In this document: positions 1 to 7,456 of the stretch, in pieces
How positions within the stretch are numbered: the stretch's first letter is position 1
Layout: each line of letters starts with the position of its first letter
NCBI RefSeq assembly: GCF_001469955.1
Contig: NZ_LOPU01000003.1
Location: 1-64,000, forward strand
Length of the DNA stretch: 64,000 nt
Source of the DNA: Haloprofundus marisrubri
GTDB lineage: Archaea; Halobacteriota; Halobacteria; Halobacteriales; Haloferacaceae
Reading direction: 5' to 3'
Made by a program: the position numbers and the translations under genes
The notes under the pieces: generated by a model
Database searches by the model: none
What the model was told of the DNA's origin: nothing
What the model saw: the letters and a program-made list of their open reading frames with translations, nothing else

Positions 1-70
1 GTTCTTCGAGGTCGTCGACTGGGACGAACCCAGCACCCGCTACGACCAGGCCGTCGAACTGTTCGAGTAA
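1..70 (+). CDS. C-terminal end of a truncated gene
   Basis: Only the last 22 codons are inside the window, read from base 2 and ending with TAA at 68-70. The visible tail is acidic (ends in VELFE), as is usual for haloarchaeal proteins. The family cannot be told from so little sequence. It lies just upstream of the Rieske gene on the same strand, so it may be part of the same catabolic group, but the intervening T-tract and operator suggest a separate transcript. Confidence 0.55.
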   Translation, partial: FFEVVDWDEPSTRYDQAVELFE

Positions 71-88
71 ACCCCGCAACCCCCACGG

Positions 89-93
89 TTTTT
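89..93 (+). terminator. Possible T-tract terminator
   Basis: Five consecutive T, 18 bases after the stop codon of the partial gene. Archaeal terminators are T-rich stretches without a required hairpin. The tract is short, so this is a weak call. Confidence 0.3.
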
Positions 94-109
94 CGACGCT
101 ACCGAACCG

Positions 110-125
110 TTGACCATCTGGTGAA
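110..125 (+). promoter_or_regulatory. Putative TetR operator 1
   Basis: TTGACC-ATCT-GGTGAA is an inverted repeat of the form TTNACC-N4-GGTNAA. It ends 8 bases before the ATG of the Rieske gene, where a bound repressor would cover the transcription start. Three further copies occur before neighbouring genes at 654, 1450 and 2516. The regulator is inferred to be the TetR protein encoded at 724. Confidence 0.75.
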
Positions 126-133
126 ACTATTCG

Positions 134-586
134 ATGGCTACTTGCTCGGTCGGTGAGTACGGTTACGCGATGGTCGAAGGAACGCGAATCGCAAGCGTCG
201 AAGACGTTCCCGAGGTGGGGTCGTACCTGTTCACCGCCGAAGACGCCTTCACCAACGAAAGAGAGGTGATACTCGTCCGATGCGAGACCGAACCCGGTAT
301 CGAAGCGTGGATAAACAACTGCACGCACGAGAACCAGCGACTCGACCGAGGGTCGGGGGCGGCCATGCGAGATGGCGAGATAATCTGCCCGAAGCACGGG
401 TCGATGTTCGACAGTTGCTCGGGCGAGTGTGACAACGGGGAGGCGGCGGGAACGACGCTCCCGGGCGTCGAAATCGCCGTCGAAGACGACGGCGTGTTTC
501 TCTCCGACGACAACTACACCTTCCTCCGAGTGGGTGGTGTCGAGGACGATGGCGGACCGGACTCGACCTCTCACATCGGGTTCTGA
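134..586 (+). CDS. Rieske [2Fe-2S] ferredoxin-like protein
   Basis: A 150-residue single-domain Rieske protein. The cluster ligands are visible as C63-T-H65 and C85-PK-H88, with hydrophobic beta-strand segments around them. Stand-alone Rieske ferredoxins pass electrons to ring-hydroxylating oxygenases; no oxygenase large subunit is visible here, so the partner is unknown and may lie before the window. An internal ATG at 170 gives a 138-residue protein beginning MVEGTRIAS, which would also cover the whole domain. The spacing of the upstream operator favours the first ATG. No signal peptide, so cytoplasmic. The neighbours (FAH hydrolase, ring-cleaving dioxygenase) point to aromatic compound breakdown. 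Confidence 0.9.
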   Translation: MATCSVGEYGYAMVEGTRIASVEDVPEVGSYLFTAEDAFTNEREVILVRCETEPGIEAWINNCTHENQRLDRGSGAAMRDGEIICPKHGSMFDSCSGECDNGEAAGTTLPGVEIAVEDDGVFLSDDNYTFLRVGGVEDDGGPDSTSHIGF

Positions 587-653
587 GCAATCGTTTCCCT
601 CGGCCGGGAACGGTGACTGCGTCGACGTTCGATTCGTCGTTCGTCACGACAAC

Positions 654-669
654 CTGACCAGGCGGTAAA
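654..669 (+). promoter_or_regulatory. Putative TetR operator 2
   Basis: CTGACC-AGGC-GGTAAA matches the same palindrome with one change in the outermost base. Unlike the other copies it sits upstream of the TATA box of the tetR gene (24 bases before it), so it would act on tetR by a different geometry or weakly, for example as autoregulation. Confidence 0.65.
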
Positions 670-693
670 ACCACGTAAGCGGTAGGCCACGGC

Positions 694-700
694 TATTTAA
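694..700 (+). promoter_or_regulatory. TATA box of the tetR gene
   Basis: TATTTAA lies 24-30 bases before the ATG at 724. This is the standard archaeal distance for a leaderless transcript, and it supports the chosen tetR start. Confidence 0.6.
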
Positions 701-723
701 TCACCGACCGTCATCTACAGGGT

Positions 724-1386
724 ATGAACTCGTCCGGCGGTTCCCGTTCTTCTGCGGACACTCGGGAGGCGATTATGGAGGCGACGTTTCGTGCGCTCAG
801 CAAGCACGGCTACAACGACCTCCGGATGAGAGATATCGGCGAGGAGTTCGAGATGAGTCGGACGCTCATCCACTACCACTACGACGGCAAACACGACCTC
901 ATCTCCGCCTTTCTAGAGTACGTTATCGAACAGTACGAAGGCAGCGTCGAAGTCGACGAAGACGCCGACCCGCTCACAGAACTCGACGCTCGCATCGACC
1001 AGTGTCTGTTCGGCCCGGAGTTCGACACCGACTTCGGCCACTGGGAGCGGATGAAAGTATACCACGAACTGTTCTCGCAGGCCCAACACAACGAGCGACA
1101 CCGAGAAGTGTTCAACAACCACTACGTGACTATTCGAGACAGCATCACGCAAGTGCTCGAACGTGGTATCGACGAGGGGGTGTTCCGGCCCGTCGACGCC
1201 GAGGAGACCGCACAGTTCGTCACCGATATCATCCACGCCGCGCGCGCACGACGCATCTCGCTCGGTCACGACGAGGCACCCGAACAGGCCCGGCGCGGCA
1301 TCCACGAGTACATCCTCTCGTCGCTGCTCAAACCCGAGTTCGTCGTCTCCTCGCAGCGGACGGGCCGGAACCGTTCCGGCGAGTAA
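724..1386 (+). CDS. TetR/AcrR family transcriptional regulator
   Basis: 220 residues. The first 60 residues form a TetR N-terminal helix-turn-helix: a helix around TREAIMEATFRALSKHGY, then RMRDIGEEFEMSRTLIHYHY with the typical turn and the 'YYHF'-like recognition helix end. The rest is the helical ligand-binding and dimerisation domain; no ligand can be named. It sits between the Rieske and FAH genes, and the palindromes TTNACC-N4-GGTNAA before the neighbouring genes are of the size TetR dimers bind. The inference is that it represses this catabolic cluster and releases on an aromatic or acyl ligand. Confidence 0.92.
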   Translation: MNSSGGSRSSADTREAIMEATFRALSKHGYNDLRMRDIGEEFEMSRTLIHYHYDGKHDLISAFLEYVIEQYEGSVEVDEDADPLTELDARIDQCLFGPEFDTDFGHWERMKVYHELFSQAQHNERHREVFNNHYVTIRDSITQVLERGIDEGVFRPVDAEETAQFVTDIIHAARARRISLGHDEAPEQARRGIHEYILSSLLKPEFVVSSQRTGRNRSGE

Positions 1387-1449
1387 CCACTCTTCGACAT
1401 CCGTCGGGCGTCCGACGACACTCGTGATATCGGCGATACCGGCACGATT

Positions 1450-1465
1450 TTGACCAGACGGTAAA
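1450..1465 (+). promoter_or_regulatory. Putative TetR operator 3
   Basis: TTGACC-AGAC-GGTAAA, a clean TTNACC-N4-GGTNAA palindrome in the gap between tetR and the FAH gene. It lies 90 bases before the FAH start codon, so by analogy with copies 1 and 4 the transcript would begin near 1475 and carry a leader of about 80 bases. Confidence 0.7.
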
Positions 1466-1496
1466 CACTATGTGAAGTCGTTTCTAACTATCGTTC

Positions 1497-1559
1497 ATGG
1501 TATCGAAGCACACGACGAGCGGTAACTCTGACCGAATCGAGCGTGGGCCACAGCGATGA
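1497..1559 (+). CDS. Possible 20-residue upstream ORF (leader peptide)
   Basis: ATG at 1497 opens a 20-codon frame (MVSKHTTSGNSDRIERGPQR) whose TGA at 1557-1559 overlaps the FAH start ATG at 1556. The arrangement would allow translational coupling in the predicted leader of the FAH transcript. The peptide has no known family and is basic, unlike the acidic proteins around it. It could be chance; conservation in relatives would decide. Confidence 0.3.
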   Translation: MVSKHTTSGNSDRIERGPQR

Positions 1560-2449
1560 GAGTCGGACAGTTCACCACGGACGACGCGGAGGGTCCCGAA
1601 GACGCGTGGGCGGGCGTTGTCAACGACGACACCGTTGTCTCCCTGCACGAGGCAGGCGCGTCAGCGGGCGTGACGCTCCCAGAGACGACGCGCGAGATTC
1701 TCGCCGAGTGGAACTGGAGAGAGAAAGTCGAACTCGCGGTTTCGTACGCCGAAGAGACGGGCGTGGGGACGTACTCTGTCGACTCGCTCGAACGCGTCGC
1801 ACCCGTTACTCGACCACAGAAAGTCGTCGCCGTCGGCCTCAACTACAGCGAACACGCCGACGAAGGCGAGTTCGACACACCCGACGAACCGGTGTTGTTC
1901 GCCAAGTTCCCACAGTCGCTCGTCGGCCCGGATGCAACCGTCGAGTGGGACCCGGAACTCACCGACGCCGTCGACTACGAGGGCGAACTCGTCGCGGTCA
2001 TCGGTGAGAAAGCCCGAAACGTCAGCGAAGCGGATGCACGCGACTACGTCGCCGGTTACACCGTCGGCAACGACGTTTCCGCCCGTGACCTCCAGAACCG
2101 CGACGAGCAGTGGGTCCGCGGCAAGAGTCTCGACACGTTTGGACCACTTGGACCGGACCTCGTGACCCCCGACGAACTCGACGACGTCCACGACCTCGAC
2201 ATCTGGACGGAAGTCAACGGCGAGCGGTTACAGGAGTCGAACACCGAGCATCTCATCTTCGACATCGACGAGATAATCGCATTCTGCAGTCGCGCGTTTA
2301 CGCTCTATCCCGGTGACGTCATCTACACCGGAACCCCGGACGGCGTCGGCTTTTTCCGCGACCCGCAGGTGCTTCTCGGCGACGGGGACACCGTTACCGT
2401 CGGCGTGGAAGGCGTCGGCGAACTTACCAACGACTGCGCGGAACGGTAG
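1556..2449 (+). CDS. Fumarylacetoacetate hydrolase (FAH) family protein
   Basis: 297 residues. Residues 1-75 form the small N-terminal region and about 80-295 the FAH domain. Family signatures are visible: KVVAVGLNYSEHADE, a metal-binding acidic stretch DYEGELVAVIGEKAR, the GNDVSARDLQ and KSLDTFGPLGP motifs, and PGDVIYTGTPDGVG. Members hydrolyse or isomerise C-C bonds of acylpyruvates or hydroxymuconate-type products of aromatic ring cleavage. With the adjacent ring-cleaving dioxygenase, a role in a lower catabolic pathway is likely; the exact substrate cannot be read from sequence. Its start overlaps the stop of a possible leader ORF. Confidence 0.93.
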   Translation: MRVGQFTTDDAEGPEDAWAGVVNDDTVVSLHEAGASAGVTLPETTREILAEWNWREKVELAVSYAEETGVGTYSVDSLERVAPVTRPQKVVAVGLNYSEHADEGEFDTPDEPVLFAKFPQSLVGPDATVEWDPELTDAVDYEGELVAVIGEKARNVSEADARDYVAGYTVGNDVSARDLQNRDEQWVRGKSLDTFGPLGPDLVTPDELDDVHDLDIWTEVNGERLQESNTEHLIFDIDEIIAFCSRAFTLYPGDVIYTGTPDGVGFFRDPQVLLGDGDTVTVGVEGVGELTNDCAER

Positions 2450-2508
2450 TTCGCCGGAGCGGGTATTCAACACGAATATCCATCAAAAATGCCGGTACCC
2501 CCAGTGAC

Positions 2509-2531
2509 TTATTATTTGACCACTTGGTAAA
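2509..2531 (+). promoter_or_regulatory. TATA-like element and TetR operator 4
   Basis: An AT-rich TATA-like stretch (CTTATTATTT, about 2508-2517) is overlapped by TTGACC-ACTT-GGTAAA at 2516-2531, a perfect TTNACC-N4-GGTNAA palindrome. The ATG of the dioxygenase follows 12 bases later. Occupation of this site would block TBP/TFB binding or initiation, the expected geometry for repression. Confidence 0.75.
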
Positions 2532-2543
2532 ACACGCAGTACC

Positions 2544-3491
2544 ATGGGAGAAATCAACAGGCTACACCACGTAACCGCCTTCGCCAGCGACGCTCAGGAG
2601 AACTTGGATTTCTTCGAGAGCGTTCTCGGACTGCGGTTCGTCAAACGAACGGTTCGATTCGATATTCCGGAGAAAATCTACCACCTCTACTACGGCGACG
2701 AGGTGGGTACCGCAGGCTCGATTGTCACCTTCTTCCCCATCGAGGACATGGAACAGGGCTCGATTGGGAAAGGTGGCCTCAGCGGCTGTGGACTGGTCAT
2801 CCCCGAGGATTCGGTCGACTACTGGACCGGCCGGTTCGACGACCACGACATCACCTACGAGGTCACGAAGCGCTTCGACGAGACGGCCATCGAGTTCACC
2901 GACCGCGACGGAACGCCGTTCGAACTCGTCACCGGCGAGTCCGATATCGACCCGTGGGACGGCAGCGACGTCCCTGCCGAACACGCGATTCGCGGCCTAC
3001 ACAGCGTCACGATTCACTCGAACGACCCTGCGGGGACGTTCCGAGCGCTGGAGACGATGAACTGGTCGCGCGTCGGTCGTCAAGACTACCCACAGGCGGG
3101 TGACCGCGTCCGCTATCAAGCGCCCGGCGAGGGCAAGGGCGCGGAGTTCGTCGACGTACTCGTCAGACCGAACGCCCCGCAAGGCGTCATGGGAACCGGG
3201 ACGTTCCTGCACGTCGCGTTCGACACCGGCGAGAAGTGGGAACAGAAGGAGTGGAGCGACCGCTTCCGCGACGCAGGGCTGATTACCACGTCGCGGAAAG
3301 ACCGTGACTACTTCTGGTCGATGTACTTCACCGAACCCGGTGGAGCAGTGTTCGAGTTTGCGACGGAGGGACCGGGCGTCACGCTCGACGAGGACGTCTC
3401 CGAACTGGGAGAGAACCTCAAAGTTCCCGACTGGCTGGACGTCGACATCGACTACATCGACGAACAGCTACCGAACCTCAGCCGCGACTGA
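2544..3491 (+). CDS. Ring-cleaving dioxygenase, VOC/glyoxalase superfamily (MhqO/LinE-like)
   Basis: 315 residues with two vicinal-oxygen-chelate halves: about 5-135 (INRLHHVTAFASDAQENLDF, HLYYGDEVGTAGSIVTFFP) and 150-290 (HAIRGLHSVTIHS, TFLHVAFDTGEKWEQ, MYFTEPGGAVFEFATEGPG). These are signatures of the family that holds Bacillus MhqO/MhqA and hydroquinone dioxygenases, which open hydroquinone-type rings using Fe(II). Candidate metal ligands are His in LHHVT or LHSVT, His in FLHVAF, and Glu in FEFATE. A TatD-like hydrolase follows 72 bases downstream without its own operator, so the two may be cotranscribed. The substrate is not known. Confidence 0.9.
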   Translation: MGEINRLHHVTAFASDAQENLDFFESVLGLRFVKRTVRFDIPEKIYHLYYGDEVGTAGSIVTFFPIEDMEQGSIGKGGLSGCGLVIPEDSVDYWTGRFDDHDITYEVTKRFDETAIEFTDRDGTPFELVTGESDIDPWDGSDVPAEHAIRGLHSVTIHSNDPAGTFRALETMNWSRVGRQDYPQAGDRVRYQAPGEGKGAEFVDVLVRPNAPQGVMGTGTFLHVAFDTGEKWEQKEWSDRFRDAGLITTSRKDRDYFWSMYFTEPGGAVFEFATEGPGVTLDEDVSELGENLKVPDWLDVDIDYIDEQLPNLSRD

Positions 3492-3563
3492 GCGCGCTGC
3501 GAAGCCGTATCGTTCGACGAACCACCCTTCGATTTGCGTTCTGCTTCCAGACCCCGAGAGACG

Positions 3564-4559
3564 ATGGACACCACCTACCCGACACAGCGACCGACCGACG
3601 CCGAATTTTCCGACAACGCGACGTTCCCCGTCGAACTGACGAACATTCCGTGGATAGATATCCACAACCACGCGCACACCCTGTCGTGGAACGAACGCGA
3701 GCAGTTCGCGCTCAGCGGCTGTCAGGGGATGGTGATGATGGCCGCGGCGTACTACTGGACGCCGTACAAGCCCGTCGAGTCTCAGGACGTTCGGTATCTC
3801 TGGGACGACGCGCTCAACCGCCGCGCCGAGATTCAGCGCTCGCACGTGTTCGACGCGAAGTTGGGTATCGGGATGCACACCGGCGTCCGAATCGACGACT
3901 ACGAGGAGTTGCTGGCGGTGATGCCCGAGTACTGCGCGCTCGACGAAGTCGCCGCGGTCGGTGAAATCGGGATTACCGCCTCACAGCACGTCGCGACGTG
4001 GCCGCTCGACGAACAGAAGGAGGTGATGCGACGACAGATGGAGATTGCGGCCGACCACGACCTCCCCGCGGTGGTCCACACGCCGCCGAATCTCGACCAC
4101 GTCGATATCCCGTACCGGGAACGCGGACGGATTCCGGGCTACGAACTGGATATGCGACTGCAGCAGGACCCAGTGCTGGAAGCCGACGACGTCAAACGGG
4201 CCGCGACGGAACTCGACGTCGAACTGAAAGACGACGCGGGACTCGCCGACGAGAAACTGGTACTCTCACACGCCGACAGGGAGATTGCGCCGTACGTGTT
4301 GGAGAACACCGACTGTTTCCTCTCCTTTACCGTGAGCTATCCGTGGCTACTCGGCGTGACGCCGCGGGACGTCGCGGCAGTCGTCGACGAGTACGGTCCC
4401 GAGCGCATCCTCGTCGAAACCGACAGTGCGGGAATTCTTCGAACAGACGTGTTCTCGTTCAAACGGACGATATTCGAGTTGTACCGCATGGGTCTCGACG
4501 TGGAGACGATACGGCAGGTCGTCTACGAGAACCCGAAGCAAGTGCTCGGAGAGGTGTAG
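3564..4559 (+). CDS. TatD family metal-dependent hydrolase
   Basis: 331 residues from the ATG at 3564; an in-frame ATG at 3534 would add ten basic residues unlike the family. Metal ligand motif near the start: IDIH34-N-H36. Further family blocks are AAVGEIGI, PAVVHTPPN (His), KLVLSHADREIAP (His) and ERILVETDSA (Asp). The protein is a TIM-barrel amidohydrolase-superfamily enzyme. Its position after the dioxygenase suggests it hydrolyses a pathway intermediate, not DNA as in E. coli TatD, but this is inference. Cytoplasmic. Confidence 0.88.
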   Translation: MDTTYPTQRPTDAEFSDNATFPVELTNIPWIDIHNHAHTLSWNEREQFALSGCQGMVMMAAAYYWTPYKPVESQDVRYLWDDALNRRAEIQRSHVFDAKLGIGMHTGVRIDDYEELLAVMPEYCALDEVAAVGEIGITASQHVATWPLDEQKEVMRRQMEIAADHDLPAVVHTPPNLDHVDIPYRERGRIPGYELDMRLQQDPVLEADDVKRAATELDVELKDDAGLADEKLVLSHADREIAPYVLENTDCFLSFTVSYPWLLGVTPRDVAAVVDEYGPERILVETDSAGILRTDVFSFKRTIFELYRMGLDVETIRQVVYENPKQVLGEV

Positions 4560-4598
4560 CCGAGCGCGTCTCTCGGGTTGAGAGGGTGCTTCTGTCGC

Positions 4599-4769
4599 CT
4601 ACGCTTTCGCGCCGGCGACGCCGCTTCCGATAGCGACCCCACAGTGGGTACAGGCGACGAGATAGAAGCGTTTTGAGGCTTTGAAGAAGCCGGCGGTGGC
4701 GTCCATCTCGACGAACTCGACGTCGGATTTCTCGGAGAGGTCCGCGTTGCATTCAGGGCAGTGTGCCAT
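4599..4769 (-). CDS. Zinc-ribbon microprotein (copy 2 of a tandem pair)
   Basis: 56 residues. CPEC at 4-7 and CTHC at 40-43 form a zinc ribbon, separated by a region ending in GFFKASKRFYLVAC. The protein is closely related to the one encoded just upstream at 4834-5022: the start HCPEC, the block GFFKASKRFY and the tail GSGVAGAKA are shared. No domain with known function is recognised; such haloarchaeal ribbons may act in protein or nucleic acid contacts. Start chosen at ATG 4769, which aligns with the first copy. Confidence 0.8.
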   Translation of the reverse strand: MAHCPECNADLSEKSDVEFVEMDATAGFFKASKRFYLVACTHCGVAIGSGVAGAKA

Positions 4770-4833
4770 ACACTGCCGTTCTCGGACTCACCTGTTAACT
4801 GTTCTGCACGACTGAATCGTCGGGTCGGCGCGG

Positions 4834-5022
4834 TCAGACCGCACCGCCGCCGCCCGCCTTCGCGCCGGCGACACCGCTGCCGAGGTTCGCGCCGCAGTCG
4901 ACGCACTCCGCGATGTAGAAGCGCTTGGAGGCTTTGAAGAATCCGGAGACGGCGTCCGTCTCGATGAACTCGATATCAGACTCGTCCGAAAGCGTCGTCT
5001 TGCATTCAGGGCAGTGTACCAT
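4834..5022 (-). CDS. Zinc-ribbon microprotein (copy 1 of a tandem pair)
   Basis: 62 residues from ATG 5022. CPEC (4-7) and CVDC (40-43) form the zinc site; the middle has a conserved acidic then basic-aromatic pattern (DIEFIETDAVSGFF, KASKRFY). The tail is GSGVAGAKAGGGGAV. It lies 64 bases before copy 2 on the same strand, so the pair arose by tandem duplication and is probably cotranscribed. A longer frame reaching 5115 exists but its extra residues have no counterpart in copy 2. Function unknown. Confidence 0.82.
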   Translation of the reverse strand: MVHCPECKTTLSDESDIEFIETDAVSGFFKASKRFYIAECVDCGANLGSGVAGAKAGGGGAV

Positions 5023-5191
5023 GCGCAACACATCGAATATCTCACGTATACCTCCACTGGTTTTGTCACGAACCCGAAACGGAAAATAAACCAGAGTGGT
5101 CGTATTAGCCCACATTAGCAGGGCAGTCAGTTCGTCGTCTCGGACTGTTCGAGATTTTAGGCTGACCGAAATTCCGGAACTGTTATCACTG

Positions 5192-5207
5192 TTTAGGCGA
5201 GCCTAAA
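5192..5207 (+). promoter_or_regulatory. Iron box (DtxR/Idr/SirR-type operator)
   Basis: TTTAGGCGAGCCTAAA is a near-perfect palindrome of the DtxR-family type (TTAGGYNNRCCTAA) and ends three bases before the ATG of the iron-binding lipoprotein gene. A weaker half-conserved copy, TTAGGCTGACCGAA, is at 5157-5170. A TATA-like TTATCA lies near 5182. Iron-loaded repressor bound here would block initiation of the two-gene iron operon. Confidence 0.8.
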
Positions 5208-5210
5208 ACC

Positions 5211-6467
5211 ATGACACAGAACACTGACGGCCAGCGTGGCCCGACGCGACGCGACTACGTGAAGTACGGCGGTGCGGTACTCGGCGGCAGTTTGCTCGCC
5301 GGGTGTACGGGTAATTCGACGACCGACGCCGAGTCGGGCAACGAATCGACGGCTACTGAGGCACAGACATCAGCGACGGAAACGCAGACAGAGACGGAAT
5401 CGGACACGACGACGAGTGACGAGTCGGCCGCGTTCACCGCATCGATGTCGCCGGTCGGCGAAGTGGCGTTAGAGTCCGCACCCGAGACGGTGTTCACTCG
5501 ACTCACCCATCATGCCGATATGGCGTTTGCGCTGGGTCGCGGTAACTCGGTCAACGCGATGCACGCGCCCGACTACTACGACGCGCTCTGGAACCAGTTC
5601 GTCGAGCGACTGCCCGGTGTCTCCCTCGACTGGTCAGGGCTGTACTCCTCGTGGGAACCGACGAAAGAGAAACTGTACGAACTCGACAGCGATGTCCACC
5701 TCGCCGACCCCGCGTCGGTGCACCAACTCGGAAACTGGAGTATGGCCGATATCGAAGAAGTGGACGAGAACATCTCGCCGTGGTTCGGCAACTCGTTGAG
5801 CGCCCGCCATCAGGAGCCACCCGAGGAGTGGGCCGACCGGTACGAGTACTACGGCCTGTGGGAGCAGTTCGAGAAAGTGGCACAGGCGTTCGGCGAACGG
5901 GAGCGGTTCGAGGCACTGAGTTCCGTCCGACAGTCGATGCTGGACGAGATTTCGGGTGGGCTCCCGGCGGCGTCGGAGCGACCCACCGTCGTGATGGTCG
6001 GCGCCAGCAACATCGAACAGGATATCTACGCGTACACGCTGGATAATCCCGGTTTCCTGACGGCGCACACGCGACCCCTCGGCCCGCGTGACGCGTTCGA
6101 CGGAAGCGTCGAATCCGGGGAGATTGTCGACTTCGAGACGCTGCTCGAAGCCGACCCGGACGTGATGCTGTTCCTCGGCGGGATGCAACCGGGAACGAGC
6201 ATGCCCGATACCCGCTCGGCGCTCAAATCACACCCCGTTGGGTCCACACTCACGGCCGTTCAAAACGACCGTCTGCACCCGCAGGGAGCGCGCTATCAGG
6301 GCCCAATCCTGAACCTGTTCCAAATCGAAATGACGGCAAAGCAACTGTACCCCGAGCAGTTCGGCGCGTGGCCGACGTACGAGAGCGGCCCGTATCCGGA
6401 GATTCCCGAGGGCGAGCGGATGTTCGACCGCCAGCGCGTCGCCGACGTCATCAACGGAGACCTCTGA
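5211..6467 (+). CDS. Iron/siderophore ABC-transporter-type substrate-binding lipoprotein
   Basis: 418 residues. The N-terminus has a Tat motif (TRRDYVKYGG) and lipobox LLAGC with Cys32, then a Thr/Ser/Glu-rich linker to about residue 75, typical of haloarchaeal surface lipoproteins. The remainder fits the periplasmic-binding fold of iron(III), heme or siderophore uptake (PETVFTRLTHHADMAFALG; PTVVMVGASN; DPDVMLFLGG). It is preceded by an iron box, which fixes the role as iron acquisition. No permease or ATPase gene follows, so the transporter core must be elsewhere. A flavoprotein gene starts one base after the stop. Confidence 0.88.
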   Translation: MTQNTDGQRGPTRRDYVKYGGAVLGGSLLAGCTGNSTTDAESGNESTATEAQTSATETQTETESDTTTSDESAAFTASMSPVGEVALESAPETVFTRLTHHADMAFALGRGNSVNAMHAPDYYDALWNQFVERLPGVSLDWSGLYSSWEPTKEKLYELDSDVHLADPASVHQLGNWSMADIEEVDENISPWFGNSLSARHQEPPEEWADRYEYYGLWEQFEKVAQAFGERERFEALSSVRQSMLDEISGGLPAASERPTVVMVGASNIEQDIYAYTLDNPGFLTAHTRPLGPRDAFDGSVESGEIVDFETLLEADPDVMLFLGGMQPGTSMPDTRSALKSHPVGSTLTAVQNDRLHPQGARYQGPILNLFQIEMTAKQLYPEQFGAWPTYESGPYPEIPEGERMFDRQRVADVINGDL

Positions 6468-6468
6468 G

Positions 6469-7383
6469 ATGGCGGACACGGAGACAACAGCGAACGTGTC
6501 GGGTGACCACGACTGCGAGTACGATGTCGTCGTCGTGGGTGGCGGCCCGGCCGGGAGTTCGGCGGCCATCTTCACCGCCCGGTACGGTCTCGACACACTC
6601 GTGTACGACCGAGGCCGGTCGTCGATTCAGCGGTGTGCCTTCCTCGAAAACTATCTCGGATTTCCCGCCGGTATCGACATCGAGACGTTCTACGGGTTGC
6701 TACACGACCACGTCGAGACAGCAGGATGCGAAATCGTCCCCGACTTCGTCGAGTCGGTTACCAACGAGGAAGGCGACGCCGGATTCGTCGTCCAACCGCA
6801 GGACGGTGACTCCGTTACGGCTCGGTACGTCGTCGCCGCCACGCGATACGATGGCGAGTATCTCCGACCGCTCGGTGGCGACGAGATGTTCGTAACTCAC
6901 GACCACGACGGCGACGAACACGAGCATTTCGACCGTTCGTACGCCGAGTCGGACGGAACGACGCCCGTCGAACGGTTGTACGTCGCGTCACCCTCCGAGG
7001 AGGCGGACCGTCAAGCGATTATCGCCGCGGGACGCGGTGCTCGCGTCGCGTTGACGCTGCTCGACGACGTCCGCCGCGAACGGGGGTTCTTCGAAGGATT
7101 CGCCGCACACTACGACTGGGTCCGCCGAGAAGCAGAACTGACCGGTGAGTGGGCCGAACGCGACCGGTGGCGCGAGTACGCGGACTCGCAGCGACCGGAC
7201 GACCACGAGGTACCGGACGCCGAGTGGACGACACTCCGCGAAGCCGAAATCGACCGACGGTTCGAGACGTACATCTCCGACGAAAAAATCGAACACCAGA
7301 CCGAACGCGGGCAGCGTCGGTTGCTCGACCACATCGACGACGAGTTGATACGAGAGCGTGCTCGCGAACTCGACGACGCCTGA
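6469..7383 (+). CDS. FAD-dependent NAD(P)-binding oxidoreductase, thioredoxin-reductase-like
   Basis: 304 residues. Rossmann FAD motif VVVVGGGPAGSSAAIFTAR lies at about 23-41 and an ENYLGFPAGID segment around 64, as in thioredoxin-reductase-like proteins. No CxxC redox pair is visible, so it is not a true thioredoxin reductase. The region after 170 is charged and helical rather than a complete NADPH domain. It is translated with the iron-binding lipoprotein (one-base gap) under the iron box, so a ferric or ferric-siderophore reductase role is plausible. Cytoplasmic. Confidence 0.8.
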   Translation: MADTETTANVSGDHDCEYDVVVVGGGPAGSSAAIFTARYGLDTLVYDRGRSSIQRCAFLENYLGFPAGIDIETFYGLLHDHVETAGCEIVPDFVESVTNEEGDAGFVVQPQDGDSVTARYVVAATRYDGEYLRPLGGDEMFVTHDHDGDEHEHFDRSYAESDGTTPVERLYVASPSEEADRQAIIAAGRGARVALTLLDDVRRERGFFEGFAAHYDWVRREAELTGEWAERDRWREYADSQRPDDHEVPDAEWTTLREAEIDRRFETYISDEKIEHQTERGQRRLLDHIDDELIRERARELDDA

Positions 7384-7456
7384 GACACTTCCATCGGCAG
7401 GGTTGGATTTGAACGCGCGATTCGAGGTTCGCGGGTCGCGGGTCGCGGTTCCTCGA

